Assembly (NCBI RefSeq): GCF_018861755.1 | Contig: NZ_JAHLEF010000019.1 | Coordinates: 24,113 to 88,112, forward strand | From: Clostridium sp. CF012 | GTDB taxonomy: Bacteria; Bacillota; Clostridia; Clostridiales; Clostridiaceae | Reading direction: 5' to 3' | Length of the DNA: 64,000 bases | Shown here: positions 9,391 through 16,125 of the stretch, in pieces | Numbering within the stretch: position 1 is the first letter of the stretch | Layout: each line of letters begins with the position of its first letter | Position numbers and translations under genes: made by a program | Notes under the pieces: model-generated | The model's input: the letters and a program-made list of their open reading frames with translations, nothing else | Databases searched by the model: none | Told to the model about the DNA's origin: nothing

Positions 9391-10258
9391 TATTCTTATG
9401 CATTTTTTTTATTGATTTTTTCAACATGTCGAGAGGACTTTTTATATTTAAGGATTCAATGTTTATCATATGTAAATAAAAACAGGTTGAACTGATATCT
9501 GAATGACCAAGAAGCTGTTTAATATGAAATATGCTTGTTCCAGATTCAAGTAGGTGAGTGGCAAAGCTATGGCGAACACAATGTACAGTAACTGTTTTAG
9601 TAATGTTTGCTTTCTTTATGTATTTGTGAAACATATTTTGTACTGATCTGGGGTGAATATGGGTGCCGGTATTATTTCTGCTGTAAAAAAGCCATTCTTT
9701 AGGGTGGTATTCTTTCCAGTAATCTCTGAGTATTTCTAGATTATCTTGTGAAAGTAATGCATATCTATCTTTGGAACCTTTACCATTGCGGATAAATAGT
9801 TGCATTTTTTTACTATCAATATCTGAAACTTTTAGACAGGCGACTTCACTAAGCCTTAACCCTGCACCGTAAAGAGTCATTAAGATGGATTTATCTCTTA
9901 AATTATCACAGGCATTGAAGAGGTTTTGTATTTCATCTTTAGTAAGAATATTTGGGAACTTACGATTTCTGCGGTGGCGAGGTATTTGTTTACAATTTAA
10001 ATTAGTATCCAAAGTTACACCATACAAAAAACGAAGTCCACTATTATAGGAATTAACACTTCCAGAGGTAAGTTTTTTTTCTGTTGTGAGATAGTGAAGA
10101 AATTCTCTAATATCTTTTTCATAAAGTTCAGTTGCGGGTTTATCAAAGTGGTTTTGAAAGATTTTGCATTTGGTATAGTACTCATCTTGAGTATGTTTGC
10201 TTAAACCTCTGAGTTCTACATCAAACTTTAATTTTTCTAAAACTTGTTCTTTTGTCAT
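9383..10258 (-). CDS. Tyrosine recombinase (XerC/D-like integrase) of the IS
   Basis: 291 residues. An N-terminal SAM-like core-binding domain (about 1-90) precedes the catalytic domain with the full residue set: Arg in GAGLRLSEV, Lys in GKGSKDR, HxxR in HCVRHSFATH, His in LLGHSD and the tyrosine in CFYLHM. I chose the ATG at 10258, which follows AAAGGAG, instead of a longer upstream frame without ribosome site. Some IS91 elements carry such an upstream recombinase; a role in resolving or integrating circular intermediates is inference. Confidence 0.9.
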   Translation of the reverse strand: MTKEQVLEKLKFDVELRGLSKHTQDEYYTKCKIFQNHFDKPATELYEKDIREFLHYLTTEKKLTSGSVNSYNSGLRFLYGVTLDTNLNCKQIPRHRRNRKFPNILTKDEIQNLFNACDNLRDKSILMTLYGAGLRLSEVACLKVSDIDSKKMQLFIRNGKGSKDRYALLSQDNLEILRDYWKEYHPKEWLFYSRNNTGTHIHPRSVQNMFHKYIKKANITKTVTVHCVRHSFATHLLESGTSIFHIKQLLGHSDISSTCFYLHMINIESLNIKSPLDMLKKSIKKMHKNND

Positions 10259-10570
10259 AAATAAAACAACTCCTTTAAAGTTGAATTTTTCCAATCTAAA
10301 GGAGTTATATACAATAAACAAAGATATACTTATATTATCAGTTTTATTTGATTTTATTTTGGGTTACCACCGCGCTAGCGGTTTAGTGCTATTCTTAAAC
10401 TGGGCATCCGAGAAAATTAGAGATAAGCAGTTAAACAATGAGTTAAGTTTAAAATATAGTATGATGAAGCGTACTATAGTAATAGGATGAGTAATATTTT
10501 AGAGGTGTATGTAATTTATTTCAAGGACAGCATTGTTTAAAGAATTTATAATAAATAAGGGGCAATGTAA

Positions 10571-11365
10571 GTGTATACAATTGGACAAGTAGCTAAGTTT
10601 TTAGGGGTATCTAGGGATACATTAAAGTTTTATGAGGAAAAAGGATTAGTAAATCCCAAACAAGATGATGAAAATGGTTATAGAAAATATAATCATTTTG
10701 ATATATATGCCATTATAACAATAAATTTTTATAGAGAAATTGATATTGAGATTAAGAAAATTCAAGAGATAAGAAAAAGTAAGAGTGTAGAGGATATAGA
10801 GTTAGTATTAGAGGGAAAAGAACAAAAGTTACTAGAGGAAATAGAATATAAAAAACTTCTTTTGAAGCATATTAAATTAGTTAAAGAGGATTGTAAGAAA
10901 ATCAAACAACACTTGGGAGAATATACCATTAAAGATATGAAGCCCTTAGAGGTGAAAGGTGAAATAACAGACGTTACTGCTTATGACGAATATAAAATTC
11001 TACAAAAGAATACAGACAATTTAAAGCAAGCAGTTACATTAACTAGTTTAAGGCGTGTAGTAAGTTTTGATGGTGCGGGTATAACCGGAGATAAATTTAT
11101 AGTTGTAAGAAAAGTAGATGATTTTGATAAAGATATAGAAGGTGAAGTTCTTACTCATCCTAAGTGTATTTACACTATCATTGAAGATGGTAGATGGTTA
11201 ACTGGTGGAGAAAATATTGATTATAAAGTAGAAGATAGCTTAAGAAAAATAGCAATAGAAAATGGATATGAGCCTTTGGGATTAGTATATATTAATATAT
11301 TACTTACAACTTATGAAGAAGGACTTGAACGTATATTTTTAGAAATTTATGCTCCTATAAAATAG
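10571..11365 (+). CDS. MerR-family regulator with GyrI-like effector domain
   Basis: 264 residues from a GTG start. The winged HTH (YTIGQVAKFLGVSRDTLKFYEEKGL) fills residues 1-70, a long coiled coil 80-125, and the C-terminal ~140 residues form a GyrI/effector-binding-like domain. This resembles BmrR-type multidrug-binding activators. There are no conserved cysteines for metal sensing, so a small organic ligand is more likely. It stands 110 bases before the CPBP protease gene, its likely target. The ribosome site (AAGGGGCAATGTAA) is moderate. Confidence 0.85.
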   Translation: MYTIGQVAKFLGVSRDTLKFYEEKGLVNPKQDDENGYRKYNHFDIYAIITINFYREIDIEIKKIQEIRKSKSVEDIELVLEGKEQKLLEEIEYKKLLLKHIKLVKEDCKKIKQHLGEYTIKDMKPLEVKGEITDVTAYDEYKILQKNTDNLKQAVTLTSLRRVVSFDGAGITGDKFIVVRKVDDFDKDIEGEVLTHPKCIYTIIEDGRWLTGGENIDYKVEDSLRKIAIENGYEPLGLVYINILLTTYEEGLERIFLEIYAPIK

Positions 11366-11474
11366 TACGAAAATGTATTGACCTGTGGCTTACCCATAGG
11401 TTTAAACTGAAGATACTAGTAAATGTAATTTGTATTATATTTACTAGTATATTTAGTTTTAAGGGGTGTTTATT

Positions 11475-12278
11475 ATGATAAAAGAAAAAACTTTAAAAAG
11501 ACCAATAGTAAGCTTTGTTATATTAAGTAATATAATTTTTTTACCGCTATTTTTATTTGTAGGAGCAACAAGGCTACTAGGACTTCCTTCAGTAGTATTT
11601 GATATTATGCTATGTATATCATCCTGGTCATCAACATTTGCATTTGTAATTTTATTTAAAAGAATTTATCCAGGACGGGATTTTACAGAATATGTAAAGG
11701 AAAAATTTAAGACTAAACTTAAGTTTTCAGTAATCACTGTAATTATTAGTATTCAAGTTTTAATATTTGTAGTGATTATGGCTATAGTATCATCTAAAAA
11801 TAGCGGAGTAGAGTCCGTTTTTGCAATTTCATCATTTGAAATGTTGATATATTTCTTCTTTAAAAACTTATTTGCAGGACCACTCGGAGAAGAATTGGGT
11901 TGGAGAGGGTTTGCATTAAATGAACTTCAAAAGAAATACACACCTTTAATATCAGCTCTAATAGTAGGGTTTTGGTGGGGGATTTGGCATCTGCCAATAT
12001 GGTTTACCGCAGGGTTTAGGGGCATTGATTTAATAAAGTATATTGTATTTTTTATGATTTCAGTTATATCAATTAGTATTATAATGACAGCATTTTATAA
12101 CTTAAACAAGAATTTATTAATTCCTATTATAATCCATCAACTATTTAATTTTCTTATTGGCATCATAAACGAAGATTTAATAGATATTATAATGTATTAT
12201 GCAATATTATATTTTGCAGTAGCAGTTATATTAATAGTTATAAATCCAAATAAAGTATTATATAGAAAGAAAAATTAG
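11475..12278 (+). CDS. CPBP-family intramembrane metalloprotease (Abi/CaaX-like)
   Basis: 267 residues, about seven or eight membrane spans. The three CPBP motifs are present: GEELGWRGF (Glu-Glu...Arg), FWWGIWHLP (histidine) and HQLFN (histidine). Bacterial members include bacteriocin self-immunity proteins and uncharacterised membrane proteases. ATG at 11475 was preferred because AAGGGG stands 9 bases before it; a GTG at 11466 overlaps the site. The preceding MerR gene probably regulates it. The hairpin at 12309-12341 lies after the stop. Confidence 0.88.
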   Translation: MIKEKTLKRPIVSFVILSNIIFLPLFLFVGATRLLGLPSVVFDIMLCISSWSSTFAFVILFKRIYPGRDFTEYVKEKFKTKLKFSVITVIISIQVLIFVVIMAIVSSKNSGVESVFAISSFEMLIYFFFKNLFAGPLGEELGWRGFALNELQKKYTPLISALIVGFWWGIWHLPIWFTAGFRGIDLIKYIVFFMISVISISIIMTAFYNLNKNLLIPIIIHQLFNFLIGIINEDLIDIIMYYAILYFAVAVILIVINPNKVLYRKKN

Positions 12279-12302
12279 TTTTAGTTTATCAAAGAAATCT
12301 TT

Positions 12303-12341
12303 AAAAAAAGATAAGAGTGTGTAATTTACACACTCTTATCT
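12303..12341 (-). terminator. Strong terminator between convergent genes
   Basis: A 16-bp perfect stem (12309-12324 with 12326-12341) is followed on the minus strand by a U-run (A6 at 12303-12308). It ends the DUF438/hemerythrin gene and may slow transcription from the CPBP gene on the other side. Confidence 0.9.
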
Positions 12342-12347
12342 AAAATG

Positions 12348-14141
12348 TTATTGAATATTATTTACTCTATCAACCTCAGCAACTAATTTATCAATAAAGT
12401 CAGAAAGCTCAAAGCCACCTCTTTCACTAATCATTTCGATGGTAGCGAGACTAGCCATAGTTTTAAAAAGTATAGGCGACTTTAGTTTTTCAAATTTTGG
12501 ACTTGTGGATAGTAAAAAATCCTTTAAAAAGGGATGTTCTTTAACCAAGCTTCCGATTTTTGTTTCTTTAGTAATATTATATTTATTATTGTCAATCGGT
12601 GAAGATTTTTGGTTATTAGAAGTATTATTCAGAGTATCTAAAGCCTCATTATCTTTATTTTTCCAGGTTACAAGCCTTTGAGTTCCTGTTAAACTTCTAA
12701 TATGAGTCACGTCTTGCATCATTTCAAGGACACCTTTAAATTTACCCTCTTCATCTCTTACTGCATTGTAAATTATATATATAAATTTACCACCCATCTC
12801 AAGCCAGAATTCAGCCTCATCCTGCTTCCCACTTTTGAAGGCTTTGATAATTTCCTCGACTGTATGAACACTTTCTCTTGGATGACAATTCTGGACTTCT
12901 CTACCGATTACTCCTGCGCTTCTTGGGAAAACTCTATGTTTCGTATCACTATAGAATTTAACCAGGTCATTCTCATCTACATAGGATAAATCCATAGGTA
13001 GATGCTTAAATATTAAGTTTATTTGCTTTAAAGTAAGGAGACCTTGACTTACATTTAGTATCTCATCCTCTTTTTTAGGGGAAGCTACTCCATGCTTTTG
13101 AAGAACAGCTGTAAGGTCTTTAAGTAGGTCTAAATTTATAACATTACTTTCCGGTGAGTTTTCAGCTTTATAGGAGGGTGGATTATCTATTAAACAGTAT
13201 CCAATTTCATCATCACCAATTCTCATTTCTATAAAGTCTTCAGCAGTCAATAATTCCATTGAAGTAGGGAATAGTATTTCAGTTTCTTTAATTATCATAT
13301 CCCGTGTCATTTCAATCACTTCAAGTTGAAGTTCTAAAAAGTCCTTATCATTTTCTTCTTTTAAAAGAGTTTTAGATTTTCTAATGATATCTTTTATATT
13401 ATTGTCTAGTGTCCACATTACTTTGGAGGGTTTATCAAATCCCTTTTTCTCTAGGGCAGGGAATAATTGATTTTGTTTTCTAGTAAGGTGAATATTTATT
13501 TCGCTTAACTTATCGTATAGTTCAAGCCATTGGTTTTGAATGAATTTTTTATCTAATAATAGTTCCATAGAAGAAAGAACTTTACCAATTTCTACGGTTT
13601 CATCTATATAGGTTCTTAGGGGATGTCCTTTTGGTAGATTTAGCTCCGTTGAAACAAGAATACCTTCGAAGACTTTTAAAAGATCTTCCATTTTTTCTGC
13701 CAACATATCGTCTGTAATGCCATAAAATTGTAGGTGTTGTTCACCTATTGCAAACTCCTGAGCAGTGATTTTATCAAAAGAATCGCTCATTCTCTTTTTA
13801 GCTTCATTTAAAGAAATATTGTTATTAAGAAAGTCTAATTTTATAGCAAGCATCCTTTTAATTCTTGTATTATCAATATTTAGATGATTGTTCATTTCAA
13901 TATTATTTAATTCTGTGAAAGGAAAAAAATAAGCATGATATTCTTCATCATTAATTTTTTCTACATATTTATCAAAGCCTTTGCTTTCCATCATTTTATA
14001 CATAGGAAATGGCTCAAAATCCTTAATAACATGGATGCCCTCACCAGGCTTTAAATTTTCAATAGCCTTTGTGATACAATCCTTAAAGGTTTCATGTTCT
14101 CCTCTTGCGTCAATAGTTATATATATAATATCTTTTTTCAT
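12348..14141 (-). CDS. DUF2249-DUF438-hemerythrin-PAS-DUF1858 protein
   Basis: 597 residues with a chain of small domains. There is a DUF2249-like domain (about 1-75), DUF438 (90-160), a hemerythrin HHE-like helical bundle (165-310), a PAS domain around 360-490 (WLEMGGKFIYIIYNAV, GVLEMMQDVTHIR), and a C-terminal DUF1858 (about 525-590). Such proteins are soluble and linked in anaerobes to oxygen, NO or iron-sulfur/heme sensing; direct function is unproven. The ATG at 14141 has GAAAGGAG before it; an in-frame ATG six codons earlier does not. The promoter overlaps a Fur-like box. Confidence 0.85.
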   Translation of the reverse strand: MKKDIIYITIDARGEHETFKDCITKAIENLKPGEGIHVIKDFEPFPMYKMMESKGFDKYVEKINDEEYHAYFFPFTELNNIEMNNHLNIDNTRIKRMLAIKLDFLNNNISLNEAKKRMSDSFDKITAQEFAIGEQHLQFYGITDDMLAEKMEDLLKVFEGILVSTELNLPKGHPLRTYIDETVEIGKVLSSMELLLDKKFIQNQWLELYDKLSEINIHLTRKQNQLFPALEKKGFDKPSKVMWTLDNNIKDIIRKSKTLLKEENDKDFLELQLEVIEMTRDMIIKETEILFPTSMELLTAEDFIEMRIGDDEIGYCLIDNPPSYKAENSPESNVINLDLLKDLTAVLQKHGVASPKKEDEILNVSQGLLTLKQINLIFKHLPMDLSYVDENDLVKFYSDTKHRVFPRSAGVIGREVQNCHPRESVHTVEEIIKAFKSGKQDEAEFWLEMGGKFIYIIYNAVRDEEGKFKGVLEMMQDVTHIRSLTGTQRLVTWKNKDNEALDTLNNTSNNQKSSPIDNNKYNITKETKIGSLVKEHPFLKDFLLSTSPKFEKLKSPILFKTMASLATIEMISERGGFELSDFIDKLVAEVDRVNNIQ

Positions 14142-14183
14142 ATAAAAGACTCCTTTCAATATTAACTTTTAGAATAATTTATT

Positions 14184-14211
14184 ATTATCAAATCATGAAA
14201 ATGATTCTCAA
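14184..14211 (-). promoter_or_regulatory. Promoter overlapped by a Fur-like box
   Basis: On the minus strand -35 TTGAGA (14206-14211) and -10 GATAAT (14184-14189) are 16 bases apart. The stretch 14196-14210 (TGAAAATGATTCTCA) matches the 7-1-7 Fur consensus at 12 of 14 scored positions and covers the -35, the expected position for repression. It serves the DUF438/hemerythrin gene. Confidence 0.6.
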
Positions 14212-14249
14212 TGTTAAATATAATATATCACAGTTAATATACATTAAAT

Positions 14250-14263
14250 ATGATCTAAATCAC
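14250..14263. promoter_or_regulatory. Candidate CRP/FNR-type palindrome
   Basis: ATGATCTAAATCAC contains TGAT-CTAA-ATCA, one base off a perfect palindrome and close to the FNR consensus half-sites TTGAT/ATCAA. An almost identical site stands at 37420-37433. It lies between divergent genes 12348-14141 and 14399-14935, and which one it would serve is unclear. Confidence 0.4.
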
Positions 14264-14398
14264 AAAATTCAACTTACTCCAATATACTATTTTTGTAACC
14301 AATTTGTAGTAATTTTGACATTGATTTGATACAAAGGGTTGGATAATGCAGTATATAATAAGTATTATTAGATAAGTTTATTAGAAGGGGAGATTTTC

Positions 14399-14935
14399 AT
14401 GAAAAAAGTAGCTGCATTAGCCTTAGTAGTATTATTAACATTATTCACAGTGGCATACACATCAAATGCAATGACTAAAGGGAATGATTTACTTACAAAA
14501 GGAACAGTTCAAAATGCACTACCAAATGATGAAAGTGCTAAAGAGGTTCCTGAGAAAAATATCAGTTTTAGAAAATATATTAAATTGATAGGACTTAGCA
14601 AATCAGAACTTATAAGCACTCTTGGGCAGAAACCAACTTCTATTGATGAAGGAGGACTCCAGTTTTCAGAATCAGATATTAGAGTTTGGTTTAAAGACTA
14701 TGGAAATGGACCAGTAGAACAGGTATACATTGACAACAAAGATGTGGATTTTAAAGGGATAAAACTTGGCGATAAAATAAGCAGTTTCAAGGATGAATTC
14801 GGAAAACCAGTAGAGGAACATGTCACTTTTGCATACAGTAATTTTAAATATGATGGAATAGTGTTATCTGTGTATTATAATCCAAAAACAGAAACAACTT
14901 TTGCAGCATATATTTTAGATAAAAATGTTAAATAA
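14399..14935 (+). CDS. Secreted or membrane-tethered protein, function unknown
   Basis: 178 residues. A clear signal peptide (KK then a hydrophobic run to about residue 22, cleavage probably near TSNA-MT) is followed by a mature domain with ISFRKYIKLIGLSKSELISTLG and IKLGDKISSFKDEFGKP. The repeated G-L-(G/S)-x-(S/K) pattern resembles small SmpA/YjgB-like modules in secreted Firmicute proteins, but I would not name the family. AAGGGGAG precedes the ATG. Terminator 14934-14982 follows directly. Confidence 0.75.
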   Translation: MKKVAALALVVLLTLFTVAYTSNAMTKGNDLLTKGTVQNALPNDESAKEVPEKNISFRKYIKLIGLSKSELISTLGQKPTSIDEGGLQFSESDIRVWFKDYGNGPVEQVYIDNKDVDFKGIKLGDKISSFKDEFGKPVEEHVTFAYSNFKYDGIVLSVYYNPKTETTFAAYILDKNVK

Positions 14936-14988
14936 TATAGACCAGCTGGATAAATATAAAATTTATCCAACTGGTCTATATTTTATTT
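14934..14988 (+). terminator. Long stem terminator between convergent genes
   Basis: A 22-bp stem with one mismatch (14934-14955 with 14961-14982) is followed by TTATTTTTATTT. It ends the secreted protein gene and also borders the 3' end of ppnP. Confidence 0.9.
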
Positions 14989-15270
14989 TTATTTATACAA
15001 ACAAAGATATGAAACTTCTTCTTTGGCGATTACGCTAAATTTTTTATTTGCTTCAATTATAAAGCTTTCGTTTTGTTTATATTCTTTCCATTCATCACTT
15101 TCAGGAAGTTTTACTTGTAGGTTTCCGCTTGTAATTGTCATTATTTCTTTTGATGAGGTTCCAAATTCAAATTCTCCTACAGCCATAAGTCCGATTGTCG
15201 CTGGACCTTCAGCTGTGTTAAAACTCATTGATTTTACATCTCCGTCAAAATATTCATTAGTTTTAAACAT
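14989..15270 (-). CDS. ppnP: Pyrimidine/purine nucleoside phosphorylase PpnP
   Basis: 93 residues, one small cupin barrel, the size of E. coli PpnP (YaiE). Landmarks are the N-terminal NEYFDGDVKSMSF, GEFEFGTSSKEIMTITSG and the C-terminal SYLCLYK. The enzyme splits nucleosides phosphorolytically. The ATG at 15270 follows GGGAGGTATTGTT; an upstream in-frame start is not supported. It lies 29 bases after proC on the same strand and could be transcribed with the hydroxyproline operon, with no obvious metabolic link. Confidence 0.92.
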   Translation of the reverse strand: MFKTNEYFDGDVKSMSFNTAEGPATIGLMAVGEFEFGTSSKEIMTITSGNLQVKLPESDEWKEYKQNESFIIEANKKFSVIAKEEVSYLCLYK

Positions 15271-15299
15271 AACAATACCTCCCAATATTAGAATTTTTT

Positions 15300-16106
15300 T
15301 TATTTAGATAATTCAATAGATTTTTGAGTTGTTTTTCTAAGGGCAGAAATAACAGCATTTCTAAAGCCTTTTTCTTCAAGAGTAGCTACACCTTCTATAG
15401 TAGTTCCACCAGGAGAACACACCATATCCTTTAAAGCCCCAGGGTGTGTTCCTGTTTCTAGTACCATTTTGGCAGAACCAAGAACGGCTTGAGCTGCAAA
15501 CTTGTAGGCCTTATCTCTAGGCATTCCATCTAGTACCGCTGCATCTGCCATTGATTCAATGAACATGTATACAAAAGCTGGAGATGAACCACTCACCGCA
15601 GTTACTACATCCATTAATTTCTCATCAACTATTTCTGCTTTTCCAAAGCTTTCAAATATGGTAACTATTTCAGAAAGTTCTTCTTTTGTTACCATTCCGC
15701 TTGGAGAAATTGCAGCCATACCTTCTCCAACAAGTGCTGGGGTGTTAGGCATTACTCTAACTATCTTAAGTTTTCTACCAAACATCTCTTCTGTGCCTTT
15801 AATAGCTTTACCAGCTGCAATAGTAACAATTATTACATCTTCTTTAATTTGGTCTTTTATTTGTTTTATTACTAGCGGATATAAGTTTGGTTTTATTGAT
15901 AATATAATAATGTCAGATATTCTAGCTACTTCATTATTATCTGTAGTGGTCTTTATACCATATTTTAGAGTAGTTTCAGCCAAACTCTTTTCATTTAAGT
16001 CACCTACAATAATACTGCTAGGTGCTACTAAATTCGAATTTAGTATTCCACCAATCATTGCAAGACCCATGTTGCCGCACCCAATAAACCCTATTATTTT
16101 ATTCAT
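15300..16106 (-). CDS. proC: Pyrroline-5-carboxylate reductase
   Basis: 268 residues, standard length. The N-terminal Rossmann motif is GFIGCGNMGLAMIGGIL, and the C-terminal helical domain has the signature DMVCSPGGTTIEGVATLEE. It reduces pyrroline-5-carboxylate to L-proline. It starts 20 bases after hypD behind GCGGAGG, and this pairing is characteristic of 4-hydroxyproline dehydratase loci because the dehydratase product becomes pyrroline-5-carboxylate. It is probably co-transcribed with hypD and hypE. Confidence 0.96.
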   Translation of the reverse strand: MNKIIGFIGCGNMGLAMIGGILNSNLVAPSSIIVGDLNEKSLAETTLKYGIKTTTDNNEVARISDIIILSIKPNLYPLVIKQIKDQIKEDVIIVTIAAGKAIKGTEEMFGRKLKIVRVMPNTPALVGEGMAAISPSGMVTKEELSEIVTIFESFGKAEIVDEKLMDVVTAVSGSSPAFVYMFIESMADAAVLDGMPRDKAYKFAAQAVLGSAKMVLETGTHPGALKDMVCSPGGTTIEGVATLEEKGFRNAVISALRKTTQKSIELSK

Positions 16107-16125
16107 TTTATACCTCCGCTATTTT

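Larger units (their letters stand above)
8057..10390 (-). mobile_element. IS91-family insertion sequence with accessory tyrosine recombinase
   Basis: The element carries an HUH transposase and an overlapping integrase. The left edge is placed right after GAAC (8053-8056), a tetranucleotide known as an IS91 target, followed by AAACCGCGGTG. The right edge lies near the hairpin ACCGC-GCTA-GCGGT (about 10370-10383). Reverse-complemented, the right end reads AAACCGC then GCGGTG, echoing the left end, as expected for paired ori/ter ends. There are no long inverted repeats and no target duplication, which fits rolling-circle transposition. The right boundary is approximate to about 10 bases. Confidence 0.75.

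Noticed and set aside
8057..10390. Integrative prophage or genomic island
   Set aside because: Only the transposase and recombinase are present, with IS-like ends and no tRNA or phage genes.
10197..10490. Plus-strand frame across the right end of the IS91 element
   Set aside because: It runs antisense through the recombinase start and the IS end and has no family features; no ribosome site.
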